Below are positions 35,115 to 47,477 of a stretch of DNA of 64,000 nt, piece after piece; the stretch's first letter is position 1, and every line of letters begins with the position of its first letter. Both the position numbers and the translations under genes were made by a program. The stretch comes from Agrostemma githago (lineage: Eukaryota; Streptophyta; Magnoliopsida; Caryophyllales; Caryophyllaceae), in contig OY288261.1 of NCBI GenBank assembly GCA_958450325.1, positions 13,753,277-13,817,276 on the forward strand. The letters run 5' to 3'. The notes under the pieces are model-generated. The model did not search any database. It worked only from the letters and a program-made list of their open reading frames with translations, and was not told where the DNA came from.

Positions 35115-35560
35115 CAACATTATCCGAGAGTCTAGATTTGGTTCAAGTCCTAGTCTGAGTCCGAGTCTAGGATCACTATTTTCTGTCAAAGTCAAAATCA
35201 GAGTCATTTGCATTCTGTCCTCTTTTCACATTTCAATAAAATCAGCTTTTCTATTTTCTCATATATTTCCTTATGTGTTCCCGAGAACATGATGAACACC
35301 ATCATACACTGTTAGCACATGCACGTGACTATTATAGGCACATCTATAACGACTGCAGGAAACTGAGACCCGTGTTTTCCTTTTACCTGTTCCATGTCTG
35401 ACATAGAAAGCCACATAACCACCCTTAGTAAGAGCGGTATCGAATCCTATGACGAATCTAGGTAGTCTCCTAGTTTGGGTCCAAGACGGGAGGCAAGCCC
35501 ATTTCCCACAATAAACACCCATCCGATAAGATCAACCGATCCCTATCTTTGGTATTAGTC

Positions 35561-35780
35561 CAACCAAAATTCAAAAAACCCATGACCGGGTCTGAGAGGT
35601 CAACCAACATTCAAAAAACCCATGACCGGGGCTGAGAGGTCAACCAAAATTCAAGAAACCCATGACCGGGGCTGAGAGGTCAACCAACATTCAAAAAAAA
35701 AACCCATGACCGGGGCTAAGAGGTCAACCAGCAAAAATTCAAAAAAAAAAAACCCATGACCGGGGCTAAGAGGTCTGTCA
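35561..35780 (+). repeat. Minisatellite of about 40-bp units (internal region 1)
   Basis: Five to six units with the core CCCATGACCGGGGCTGAGAG followed by GTCAACCA and an A-rich spacer of varying length. Lies in the non-coding 3' half of the element, also in internal region 2. Confidence 0.9.
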
Positions 35781-37729
35781 AAAAAAATCAAATACCCATG
35801 ACCGTGGTCAACGGTCAACTCAAGTGAAAATCCTTTGACCGGGGTACGGTCAAATTCAAAATTATCAATACCATCCAATAGGGGAGTGACAGTCAAGCTG
35901 GTCAGCTAGCACCACATCTAGCCTTCCCACATTATAACCCTCAAGACCTTCCCAAGACCTAGGCTAGACACAACCCAAAATTTTGAGGATTCAAGCTCCA
36001 TAGGATACCCTAACCATTAGGGCCAGACATGGAAATCAGATCCCACATTATCAAACCTGCCCGATCGAAGTTCGAGTCATTATTACTCGACTTCCCCCTT
36101 TCCTACCATATTACAATACCTTACCCTCGAAGCCTTAGCTCCACAAAATCGAGCTCCAGATTTCGAACCATCAAAGCCACTTACTTCCTAGCACCACATT
36201 TCCAAAAACATCTAAACCAATTACCAACCCCAAACACGGGAATTCAACTTGCGGTCAGCATAGACATGCCCAAATAGTTCACACCACCCCTGGGGGCTAC
36301 CCCGAAAAATGCTCACAGTCACAGGATCAACATCCTAACTATTCTAGCCCTTTGGTCAAGACATCATTGGGAATGCACCTAGCCTACACCATTGTTATGG
36401 CTAGTTACACACAAAGCCCTAATAAATTAGGCACCATAATACATTTTTCACCACTGAACTACGGCTTGGTTTGATTTCACTACACGTGAATACGTAGGCA
36501 GCCTTTCAACAAAGGTACAACCACCCACATTGACACAAATTCAAAAAAGCGTCATCATTCCGGTCACGACACTGTCATGTTCTCAACAGCTAGCTTTGTT
36601 GTCCCGGGGGCTTCTCTTAGGCAGAAGCTCTCCATCCATTCACATAATCCAATATACCTTCAAAATCTAGCCTCCTTTCTTTAGTGAGTCCTAGTACTCG
36701 GCCCAGTCGAAGGCAAGAGTCTGTTAGAGGCTCGAAGCAATACCTACTTCGGGAACATACCCCCGAAACCAAAAAAAATTCAAAAGAACACCAGTCTACG
36801 GCATTGCTACCACAAAGCCCAGTCGTACGGAAACAATCTCACTCTGAGGATTCGACCATGTGGCCACTCGCCTAGGCTACGGAATAGCGCAACTTAAGAG
36901 TCTTGTCATCTTAGGTGGCCCATCCCCTACCGAGTCACGTTCCAACCCTTAGGGAGTCCAGTCGTGTCTGCCAACTCGTCCGGTCGCGTCCAGAGTCGAG
37001 TCTGTCGGTATGTCTCTCTCCAAATTCTCATTAGCCATTTGAGAAAATCCCTTTCCTAGTCACCCCGGGAATAGGAATTTTTATCACACTTCACCTAGGC
37101 ATACAGGCCTAACCATAGGATTTTTAGGAATCCGTGTCAGAATCTGATCAGGAATCAAGTCATCCCAAACATTCCTTTTCTTCCAAATTTTTCAAAATTT
37201 CCGCCATTTTCAAAAAAAAATTCGGTTTTTTTTTTCCCAAAAAAAAAAATCAATCAAAAATCATTTTCTTCCCCAGCACGAGTCGATGTTTTATCTGTAT
37301 GTTGCATGCAAAACAGACAGGTATCCTAAGACTCCCGGAGAATTATCAAAATTCTCAGTGAAAATTCAAGCAACATTTTCGCTGAGGAATCGGATGTATC
37401 AGTAAGAGGTACATCCGTAGCTTCTAATAGAGGCTCCCGCGCAATTCAAGGATGGGACGTGTCAGTAAGCGGTACACCCATAGCCTCCAAGGCAAACTCC
37501 CACGCAATTTCAAGATGGAGATTGTCTGTAAACAGACAAATCCAAGACTTTTTTAGTAGAAAGTCCCCACGCCGTTATTGACATCTATCCAGGTATGATT
37601 TCTATCTTTTGGCTGGCGAGCCCTTAACGCAAGTCTAATGGACTCTAAACGACCCGATCGGAAGTCTGCCAGGTCTTAATCCTCGATTGGCCTGGTAGCT
37701 ACTCTGACTTTCGCCTTGTCCAAGCCTCA

Positions 37730-37745
37730 GTCAGAGTGGGGGCTC
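37730..37745 (+). other. Polypurine tract before LTR2
   Basis: GTCAGAGTGGGGGCTC followed by TGTAGACACCC; paired upstream arm ACTCTGAC at 37701-37708. Confidence 0.75.
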
Positions 37746-40222
37746 TGTAGACACCCGCATTTTGACCGCCAGGTGTCTATAGTAGGTCCCGCCAAACACC
37801 CAATGATGATAGGACGCAAACGTGCTTTAATGGACTCGAATATGGGCTCGAAATGATGGACATTTGGTTTAGGCATATTAGGGAGTACAAATCTCACAGA
37901 ACGGACCTCAAATCCAGGCCCAGTGGGTCGTTTCGAGTCAAATGAGACTAATTTGAGTCGATTCCGACACCGGGGGTAAAACCGTCTTTTAGCGACCGAG
38001 TCAAACCCGGTCAAAGATATTTTTTCCCGAGTCACACGAGCTGGCCGTGACACTACACGGCTGATTCGGACTCAAACACCAAAAAAATCAGCTTCAAATA
38101 ATATTAAACAAATCCGTTTAAGGATAGAATTCGATCTCAAGTAGGAATTCTATCCGGAAACCGAATCAGACATCGACCGAGCTCCAAATACTCGGCCGAG
38201 ACAGCCGAATACTCGGCCAAACACTCCCCAACCAGCCGAGATGTTTGCTTCTTCACCAAGAAACGAGAAGTTTATTCCCTTACGAACTCTCGTATTTCCT
38301 ATCCAAACCGGTATTTCTTGCCACACAAGCAAGGCTACCTCGACTCCTATAAATAGGACCTCATATTCAACGACTTTATGACACGATTTCATACACGATT
38401 AAAAATTACACACACCAATTTTTCAGCAACCAAAAATATATAAATCTGTCATCCTCGATATCAAAAAAGGCAATACAAAGCAAATCTCGAAGTATCCTCG
38501 AAGTCCCGACGAAACCGTCCCAGCCAGCCGAACCCCACGTCCCACACGACCAAAAAATGCACCAATCCGCACCACCTTAACTCACCCAAATCATCTCGAC
38601 GCTCCCGTGTCTAAGCCCCCGTCCGACGAGCCTTATACCGAGAACGCAAAGCATGTAGGTTGAGGGTGTAAATCAAACCCGAATCTTCTTCCTTTCTCTC
38701 TCTTTCTCACGTTTTTTCTTCTTTTTTTTAGTTTTCGTCGGTCGTTTCATATTTTAATATGGGTCGTTCATCGCATATATTTTTCTAATATCGATATTAT
38801 CAAAAACTATTTTCATATTAACAAACATTCTTAAGATGCAATATCAACTCTATAGTTGAATGTTGTAACAAAAGGAATTAAATCAAAACTCGACGATATA
38901 AAGTCGTTACATCTTTTTCTTTTCCTTTTTTTCGTTCAAACTTTTATTTTTATCTCTGTTTTTTACAAAACCTTTTTTAATTCATTCCGAATACTCGATA
39001 TCGATTTCATAATCGAATATCGGGTACGACGAATATCGAAAGCATGAATCGAATACAAATTAATTCATATTTTGTACGCGATTTATCAAAATTAGCAATT
39101 TCGAACAAAAATAAAATAAAACCAGACAGACCCGCACGCGAGTCGCGCCACACCCAGGCGACTCGCGCACGGGCCTGAAATCCGAGTCGTTTTTTTAGCT
39201 TTCTTCGTTCGTTTTATTTTATTTATTCTACGAAACTATTTCAAAATTTACATCTTTTCTAAAACTATTCCGAATATTTGATATTGATTTCGTAGTCAAC
39301 TATTAAATATAACGAATATCGAAAATATTGGATCGAGTGCGAATTATGCAATATTTGTACGCGGTTTAATAAAAACGTCGAGTCTTCGAAAATCGTCTCA
39401 AAAATCAGACCGACACGCGACTCGCCGGCATCCCGGGCGAGCCGCGCGGCCGGCTGCCTCGACCCCCTTTTTTCTCGTTTTTTATTATTTTTTTTCGAAC
39501 TTCGTTTTTTATACAAAACATCGTTTTTAACAATATTTTCCAGATTTTGATTAATATTTATTTATTTTTTTCGATCTCGTATATTTATTTGCTATATTAT
39601 TTTCACAAACCGTTACTAACTCGTTTTCTCGTGTTTGTAGCTTTTTATTTGTTTTTATCGTTTTATTAGACTAAAACGAACTCACATGCTAAAAATAACT
39701 TTGACGTTATAAGTTTAATATGCATTAAACGACTTAGCAACCCATTTTATTTTTCTCACATGCTTAGGAAAATAATGTTTGCATATCATTCAACCGTCGA
39801 ACTAACCCGTGTACACCAAAAACGAACGATATCTTAGTAAAGGCCGCTAAGTGCGGGCGGGGTTTGGTGTTCTTAGTGAACTTCCCAACACGTACCCTCA
39901 CCCCTTACTCAGAACCGTGGTTTCCGGATGTCCGAAACCATTGGCAACGAGAGTCATTCAATATACGATTAACCGCCCAGTCGGCATCGGTATCGATATG
40001 CAAAGGGACGAGCCCAATAAACTCTGACATCGGAAATGGGCCGTATTTTGTATACGGCCCACTACGACATAGAGTGGGCTCGAACGGTTCCGAATAACCA
40101 CAAAATTCGATGGCGACTCCTACTTCGATTTAAATTTCAATTTGACCATCTCATATGGAGATTCATTCGCATCCCCAAACCCGCGCGTGGCCGCGTCGGG
40201 GTGGACCTATGTCATGTCCACA
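37746..40222 (+). repeat. LTR2 of the gag-only array (2477 bp), shared by two units
   Basis: Same ends as LTR1; preceded by a PPT and followed by a PBS, so it serves as 3' LTR of unit 1 and 5' LTR of unit 2. Carries the 24-bp segment missing from LTR1, TATA-like box at 38347-38356 and hairpin at 39919-39939. Confidence 0.92.
38347..38356 (+). promoter_or_regulatory. Putative TATA box, LTR2
   Basis: CTATAAATAG at the position equivalent to that in LTR1. Confidence 0.6.
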
Positions 40223-40225
40223 ATT

Positions 40226-40243
40226 TGGCGACTCCGCTGGGGA
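40226..40243 (+). other. Primer-binding site after LTR2
   Basis: TGGCGACTCCGCTGGGGA, 3 nt after LTR2, as in the Tat element. Confidence 0.88.
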
Positions 40244-41196
40244 TTAACTGATGAGTCACTTACCATCGGCATCCCTAAGGTGAGACTCGAAAAGAAATCG
40301 TTCGAATAGTAATGTACACGTTTTAGTTCAATGGGCCGTGCATAACCCAATCTTTCCCGGGCCGGTTACTTGTGACCGACGTCCCACTATACCACGGTGC
40401 ATTCCTACATGGGTGCGCTAAAGACATCGATGGTGGAACTCGTCTAGGTTTTGCGGCATGTCCTAAGACCAACTCGGCTTAGGGAGTCCGTCCTCATACG
40501 AGAAAGCCATCGTTGTTGGTATAGACCCTATTAGACCGACCGAGACTTAGACTAAGAGCATACATGGTGTCGTTATACTGTTTCCGTGACTACATGCTAC
40601 TTGGTCCGTGTCTCATCCTTTTTTTAAAAAAAAAACCGAGTTTTCAAAAAAAAACTTGCATCTTTTTCGGAAACCATCCATTTTTCAAAACCCGGAAAGC
40701 TACCGAATTTAGGACTTATGATTTTGACTCAAAATAGCCTATTTTTAGCCGGTATGCTGTCCAAACTTTTTCAAAAATTCAAAATCTCGGCCCGATAAAC
40801 CTTTTTTCCGATTTTCAAAAAGATCGGGCCGTCCAACCCAACTTTGCTCGGTTTTCAAAATTCAAACCCTCTTCTTCTTAGGACTTCCCGTATTTAGCAG
40901 TGTCGGGTCTTGTCATAAGTAGTAAGAGTCCATAGCGTCGAAAATCCGTCGATCTTACATCACGGGTTTCCACCCCATCCCAAGTCCGCCTTATTAGTCA
41001 AGGCATGGCCCACCTACGTAGGACAAACTCCTACAAAGGGAAGCCCACTTACACAGTCGAGTCCAAAGTCTGGGTTTAGCTCACACGTAGGTCTTTCTTC
41101 ACACGGGACTAGGCCCATTCTGCCGAAATCCTAAAGAAAGCCCACCATCCACGAGTCACCCGTCTAGGAGTCGGTCTTCAGCCTCACTCGGGAGCT

Positions 41197-41374
41197 ACCC
41201 TTTAGCGTAGCGATCAATCACAGTTACTCTAAGGGTCAGGTCTTACACGTGTTGTCTCACGTATCCCACTTTCGAGTCACTTAGGTGTCACACCATCTGA
41301 GTCATGTCTAAGCCCTTAGTCTCACTTGGGGGCTATTCTCCGACGGAGCGATTAATCACAGTCACTCCGAGAAT
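41197..41374 (+). other. Two related 40-nt leader stem modules (copy 2)
   Basis: Modules at 41197-41236 and 41335-41374, same as in internal region 1 (one G-to-A change in the loop of the first). Both 6-bp stems are intact. Confidence 0.6.
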
Positions 41375-41531
41375 CATACCCCGCGCATTTGTCTTAGGAG
41401 AGTCTAACCCGAGTCAAACTGGAGTCGTCTCTCCTCCCGCGCTATTTCCTATGCCTTGGTGTATTTGAGTTCCGAAGCAACTTTCCTGATTACGCGGCAT
41501 TCTTATAGACAGGCCGCCCTTCACCCGAACC

Positions 41532-42368
41532 ATGACTAAGGACTCCATTGATCAACTGACCGCCTCGTTGGCCAAGATCCAAGATCAACTGAACCAGATG
41601 AGGGGAGACCAAACCGCCATTGCCACCCGTTTGAGTACCTTGGAACAAAGGACTCCTAAGTTCGGGAATGAAACCGCTGGGCCCATAGCTGAACTGGCCA
41701 ACGCAGTCCGCAAGCTGGAGGAACAGGTCCACCTGTCGACCAACAATTCAATTCATACGGAAAATGCTCGTTCCTATTCACCTTTGACCGACGAGCTGCC
41801 CGCTAACCTCAACCTGACGGGCCTACCAATGTTCGACGGGACTGAAGACCCGGTATTACATATCCGGGTTTTCAAAGAATTCATGGCCATCAAAGGAGTG
41901 AAATCAACCATGTTCAAGCACCTGTTTGCTTCCTCCCTCGAGAAGCACCCGAAAGCCTGGTACTACAGGCTTGACTCCAAGAAGTACAAGACTTGGGATG
42001 ACGTGGCGACGGAATTCGCTCGGAATTATGCCGATAATACCGAGACCCAGACCACGATGCGTACTTTAGAAGTCATGGCCCAAGAGCCCAAGGAAGGTTT
42101 CACTAAGTACCTTCAAAGGTGGAGGGCCGAGAGTGTGAAGTTGGTAGACAAGCCCAACGAGAAGACACTAGTGGAGGCGTTCATCAACAACCTCCTACCT
42201 TCCTACCGCATCCATCTTAGGTATGCCGGCATTTCCAACTTTGCAGTGCTTACCGAAATGGGCATTAGAATTGAAGATGATCTTCGACATAATGAAGATT
42301 TGGGTGAAGCTTCTACTGAAGGCTGTATTGGACATCAACTCGAGTCCTCAGAAGCCGACGACAAATGA
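41532..42368 (+). CDS. gag fragment of the gag-only retrotransposon (278 aa)
   Basis: An open frame from the ATG at 41532, the same start context as the Tat gag (CGAACCATGACTAAGG). Residues about 7-60 look like a coiled coil (TASLAKIQDQLNQ). Residues about 90-250 match the Tat gag core (LPANLNLTGLPMFDGTEDPV, WYYRLDSKKYKTWDDVATEF, YLQRWRAESVKL). It ends after about 255 homologous residues in a short unrelated tail (GHQLESSEADDK) because of a frameshift: the next frame continues the similarity (QKPTTNDNIIRES against SKPTTAAATRSIF). The zinc-knuckle half of gag is therefore missing. Gag forms the particle; this shortened form might co-assemble with full-length Gag from a Tat element. Whether it is translated is unknown. 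Confidence 0.8.
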   Translation: MTKDSIDQLTASLAKIQDQLNQMRGDQTAIATRLSTLEQRTPKFGNETAGPIAELANAVRKLEEQVHLSTNNSIHTENARSYSPLTDELPANLNLTGLPMFDGTEDPVLHIRVFKEFMAIKGVKSTMFKHLFASSLEKHPKAWYYRLDSKKYKTWDDVATEFARNYADNTETQTTMRTLEVMAQEPKEGFTKYLQRWRAESVKLVDKPNEKTLVEAFINNLLPSYRIHLRYAGISNFAVLTEMGIRIEDDLRHNEDLGEASTEGCIGHQLESSEADDK

Positions 42369-42814
42369 CAACATTATCCGAGAGTCTAGATTTGGTTCAA
42401 GTCCTAGTCTGAGTCCGAGTCTAGGATCACTATTTTCTGTCAAAGTCAAAGTCAGAGTCATTTGCATTCTGTCCTCTTTTCACATTTCAATAAAATCAGC
42501 TTTTCTATTTTCTCATATATTTCCTTATGTGTTCCCGAGAACATGATGAACACCATCATACATTGTTAGCACATGCACGTGACTATTATAGGCACATCTA
42601 TAACGACTGTAGGAAACTGAGACCCGTGTTTTCCTTTTACCTGTTCCATGTCTGACATAGAAAGCCACATAACCACCCTTAGTAAGAGCGGTATCGAATC
42701 CTATGACGAATCTAGGTAGTCTCCTAGTTTGGGTCCAAGACGGGAGGCAAGCCCATTTCCCACAATAAACACCCATCCGATAAGATCAACCGATCCCTAT
42801 CTTTGGTATTAGTC

Positions 42815-43031
42815 CAACCAAAATTCAAAAAACCCATGACCGGGGCTGAGAGGTCAACCAACATTCAAAAAACCCATGACCGGGGCTGAGAGGTCAACCA
42901 AAATTCAAGAAACCCATGACCGGGGCTGAGAGGTCAACCAACATTCAAAAAAAAAACCCATGACCGGGGCTAAGAGGTCAACCAGCAAAAATTCAAAAAA
43001 AAAACCCATGACCGGGGCTAAGAGGTCAGTC
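42815..43031 (+). repeat. Minisatellite of about 40-bp units (internal region 2)
   Basis: Same array as at 35561-35780 with small differences in A-tract length. Confidence 0.9.
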
Positions 43032-44985
43032 AAAAAAAATCAAATACCCATGACCGTGGTCAACGGTCAACTCAAGTGAAAATCCTTTGACCGGGGTACG
43101 GTCAAATTCAAAATTATCAATACCATCCAATAGGGGAGTGACAGTCAAGCTGGTCAGCTAGCACCACATCTAGCCTTCCCACATTATAACCCTCAAGACC
43201 TTCCCAAGACCTAGGCTAGAGACAGCCCGAAATTTTGAGGATTCAAGCTCCATAGGATACCCTAACCATTAGGGCCAGACATGGAAATCAGATCCCGCAT
43301 TATCAAACCTGCCCGATCGAAGTTCGAGTCATTATTACTCGACTTCCCCCTTTCCTACCATATTACAATACCTTACCCTCGAAGCCTTAGCTCCACAAAA
43401 TCGAGCTCCAGATTTCGAACCATCAAAGCCACTTACTTCCTAGCACCACATTTCCAAAAACATCTAAACCAATTACCAACACCAAACACGGGAATTCAAC
43501 TTGCGGTCAGCATAGAACATGCCCAAATAGTTCACACCACCCCTGGGGGCTACCCCGGAAAATGCTCACAGTCACAGGATCAACATCCTAACTATTCTAG
43601 CCCTTTGGTCAAGACATCATTGGGAATGCACCTAGCCTACACCATTGTTATGGCTAGTTACACACAAAGCCCTAATAAATTAGGCACCATAATACATTTT
43701 TCACCACTGAACTACGGCTTGGTTTGATTTCACTACACGTGAATACGTAGGCAGCCTTTCAACAAAGGTACAACCACCCACATTGACACAAATTTAAAAA
43801 AGCGTCATCATTCCGGTCACGACACTGTCATGTTCTCAACAGCTAGCTTTGTTGTCCCGGGGGCTTCTCTTAGGCAGAAGCTCTCCATCCATTCACATAA
43901 TCCAATATACCTTCAAAATCTAGCCTCCTTTCTTTAGTGAGTCCTAGTACTCGGCCCAGTCGAAGGCAAGAGTCTGTTAGAGGCTCGAAGCAATACCTAC
44001 TTCGGGAACATACCCCCGAAACCAAAAAAAATTCAAAAGAACACCAGTCTACGGCATTGCTACCACAAAGCCCAGTCGTACGGAAACAATCTCACTCTGA
44101 GGATTCGACCATGTGGCCACTCGCCTAGGCTACGGAATAGCGCAACTTAAGAGTCTTGTCATCTTAGGTGGCCCATCCCCTACCGAGTCACGTTCCAACC
44201 CTTAGGGAGTCCAGTCGTGTCTGCCAACTCGTCCGGTCGCGTCCAGAGTCGACTCTGTCGGTATGTCTCTCTCCAAATTCTCATTAGCCATTTGAGAAAA
44301 TCCCTTTCCTAGTCACCCCGGGAATAGGAATTTTTTATCACACTTCACCTAGGCATACAGGCCTAACCAGAGGATTTTTAGGAATCCGTGTCAGAATCTG
44401 ATCAGGAATCAAGTCATCCCAAACATTCCTTTTCTTCCAAATTTTTCAAAATTTCCGCCATTTTCAAAAAAAAAAATCGGGTTTTTTTTTCCCAAAAAAA
44501 AAAAATCAATCAAAAATCATTTTCTTCCCCAGCACGAGTCGATGTTTTATCTGTATGTTGCATGCAAAACAGACAGGTATCCCAAGACTCCCGGAGAATT
44601 ATCAAAGTTCTCAGTGAAAATTCAAGCAACATTTTCGCTGAGGAATCGGATGTATCAGTAAGAGGTACATCCGTAGCTTCTAATAGAGGCTCCCGCGCAA
44701 TTCAAGGATGGGACGTGTCAGTAAGCGGTACACCCATAGCCTCCAAGGCAAACTCCCACGCAATTTCAAGATGGAGATTGTCTGTAAACAGACAAATCCA
44801 AGACTTTTTTAGTAGAAAGTCCCCACGCCGTTATTGACATCTATCCAGGTATGATTTCTATCTTTTGGCTGGCGAGCCCTTCACGCAAGTCTAATGGACT
44901 CTAAACGACCCGATCGGAAGTCTGCCAGGTCTTAATCCTCGATTGGCCTGGTAGCTACTCTGACTTTCGCCTTGTCCAAGCCTCA

Positions 44986-45001
44986 GTCAGAGTGGGGGCT
45001 C
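44986..45001 (+). other. Polypurine tract before LTR3
   Basis: GTCAGAGTGGGGGCTC followed by TGTAGACACCC; paired upstream arm at 44957-44964. Confidence 0.75.
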
Positions 45002-47477
45002 TGTAGACACCCGCATTTTGACCGCCAGGTGTCTATAGTAGGTCCCGCCAAACACCCAATGATGATAGGACGCAAACGTGCTTTAATGGACTCGGATATG
45101 GGCTCGAAATGATAGACATTTGGTTTAGGCTTATTAGGGAGTACAAATCTCACAGAACGGACCTCAAATCCAGGCCTAGTGGGTCGTTTCGAGTCAAATG
45201 AGACTAATTTGAGTCGATTCCGACACCGGGGGTAAAACCGTCTTTTAGCGACCGAGTCAAACCCGGTCAAAGATATTTTTTCCCGAGTCACACGAGCTGG
45301 CCGTGACACTACACGGCTGATTCGGACTCAAACACCAAAAAAAATCAGCTTCAAATAATATTAAACAAATCCGTTTAAGGATAGAATTCGATCTCAAGTA
45401 GGAATTCTATCCGGAAACCGAATCAGACATCGACCGAGCTCCAAATACTCGGCCGAGACAGCCGAATACTCGGCCAAACACTCCCCAACCAGCCGAGATG
45501 TTTGCTTCTTCACCAAGAAACGAGAAGTTTATTCCCTTACGAACTCTCGTATTTCCTATCCAAACCGGTATTTCTTGCCACACAAGCAAGGCTACCTCGA
45601 CTCCTATAAATAGGACCTCATATTCAACGACTTTAGGACACGATTTCATACACGATTAACAATTACACACACCAATTTTTCAGCAACCAAAAATATATAC
45701 ATCCGTCATCCTCGATATCAAAAAAGGCAATACAAAGCAAATCTCGAAGTATCCTCGAAGTCCCGACGAAACCGTCCCAGCCAGCCGAACCCCACGTCCC
45801 ACACGACCAAAAAACGCACCAATCCGCACCACCTTAACTCACCCAAATCATCTCGACGCTCCCGTGTCTAAGCCCCCGTCCGACGAGCCTTATACCGAGA
45901 ACGCAAAGCATGTAGGTTGAGGGTGTAAATCAAACCCGAATCTTCTTCCTTTCTCTCTCTTTCTCACGTTTTTTCTTCTTTTTTTTAGTTTTTGTCGGTC
46001 GTTTCATATTTTAATATGGGTCTTTCAACGCATATATTTTTCTAATATCGATATTATCAAAAACTATTTTCATATTAACAAACATTCTTAAGATGCAATA
46101 TCAACTCTATAGTTGAATGTTGTAACAAAAGGAATTAAATCAAAACTCGACGATATAAAGTCGTTACATCTTTTTCTTTTCCTTTTTTTCGTTCAAACTT
46201 TTATTTTTATCTCTGTTTTTTACAAAACCTTTTTTAATTCATTCCGAATACTCGATATCGATTTCATAATCGAATATCGGGTATGACGAATATCGAAAGC
46301 ATGAATCGAATACAAATTAATTCATATTTTGTACGCGATTTATCAAAATTAGCAATTTCGAACAAAAATAAAATAAAACCAGACAGACCCGCACGCGAGT
46401 CGCGCCACACCCAGGCGACTCGCGCACGGGCCTGAAATCCGAGTCGTTTTTTAGCTTTCTTCGTTCGTTTTATTTTATTTATTCTACGAAACGATTTCAA
46501 AATTTACATCTTTTCTAAAACTATTCCGAATATTTGATATTGATTTCGTAGTCAACTATTAAATATAACGAATATCAAAAATATTGGATCGAGTGCGAAT
46601 TATGCAATATTTGTACGCGGTTTAATAAAAACGTCGAGTCTTCGAAAATCGTCTAAAAAATCAGACCGACACGCGACTCGCCGGCATCCCGGGCGAGCCG
46701 CGCGGCCAGGTGCCTCGACCCCCTTTTTTCTCGTTTTTTATTATTTTTTTTCGAACTTCGTTTTTTTATACAAAACATCGTTTTTAACAATATTTTCCAG
46801 ATTTCGATTAATATTTATTTATTTTTTTCGATCTCGTATATTTATTTGCTATATTATTTTCACAAACCGTTACTAACTCGTTTTCTCGTGTTTGTAGCTT
46901 TTTATTTGTTTTTATCGTTTTATTAGACTAAAACGAACTCACATGCTAAAAATAACTTTGACGTTATAAGTTTAATATGCATTAAACGACTTAGCAACCC
47001 ATTTTATTTTTCTCACATGCTTAGGAAAATAATGTTTGCATATCATTCAACCGTCGAACTAACCCGTGTACACCAAAAACGAACGATATCTTAGTAAAGG
47101 CCGCTAAGTGCGGGCGGGGTTGGGTGTTCTTAGTGAACTTCCCAACACGTACCCTCACCCCTTACTCAGAACCGTGGTTTCCGGATGTCCGAAACCATTG
47201 GCAACGAGAGTCATTCAATATACGATTAACCGCCCAGTCGGCATCGATATCGATATGCAAAGGGACGAGCCCAATAAACTCTGACATCGGAAATGGGCCG
47301 TATTTTGTATACGGCCCACTACGATATAGAGTTGGCTCGAACGGTTCCGAATAACCACAAAATTCGGTGGCGGCTCCTACTTCGATTTAAATTTCAATTT
47401 GACCATCTTATATGGAGATTCATTCCTCCCCAAACCCGCGCGTGGCCGCGTCGGGGTGGACCTATGTCATGTCCACA
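45002..47477 (+). repeat. LTR3, terminal LTR of the gag-only array (2476 bp)
   Basis: Same start and end (GTCCACA at 47471-47477) as LTR2, but the next bases (GAGTTTAAATTG) are not the PBS, so this is the outer 3' LTR. It has a 4-bp deletion (GCAT) near 47427 relative to LTR1 and LTR2. TATA-like box at 45604-45613, hairpin at 47176-47196. Confidence 0.92.
45604..45613 (+). promoter_or_regulatory. Putative TATA box, LTR3
   Basis: CTATAAATAG at the equivalent position to LTR1 and LTR2. Confidence 0.6.

Larger units (their letters stand above)
32971..37745 (+). mobile_element. Internal region 1 of the gag-only array
   Basis: PBS, about 1.3 kb non-coding leader, a broken gag (34278-35114), then about 2.6 kb of non-coding DNA with a minisatellite, a hairpin and the PPT. 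No pol domain in any frame. The small ORFs at 36029-36277, 36684-36875 and 37134-37361 recur in internal region 2 by identity only and look like non-coding sequence. Confidence 0.88.
40223..45001 (+). mobile_element. Internal region 2 of the gag-only array
   Basis: Collinear and nearly identical with internal region 1; its gag frame is intact. Non-coding elsewhere. The ORFs at 43281-43727 and 44388-44837 are longer than their partners in region 1 because of single-base indels, which argues against coding constraint. Confidence 0.88.
30218..47477 (+). mobile_element. Head-to-tail array of a gag-only (TR-GAG-like) LTR retrotransposon
   Basis: The order is internal tail (30218-30519), LTR1 (30520-32970), internal 1 (32971-37745), LTR2 (37746-40222), internal 2 (40223-45001), LTR3 (45002-47477). 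Successive LTR starts are 7226 and 7256 bp apart. LTRs are shared between neighbours, with a PPT before each and a PBS after LTR1 and LTR2; LTR3 is followed by unrelated DNA. This is the signature of unequal recombination between LTRs, not of independent insertions. Each internal region codes only for a gag fragment; no protease, RT, RNase H or integrase is present, so movement would depend on an autonomous partner such as the Tat family seen at 1-20360. Confidence 0.9.

Noticed and set aside
43281..43727. 148-codon ORF in internal region 2
   Set aside because: The same DNA in internal region 1 is cut to 82 codons by a one-base indel; no domain and low-complexity composition.
44388..44837. 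149-codon ORF in internal region 2
   Set aside because: Frame length depends on A-tract length; the partner in region 1 is 75 codons; no domain.
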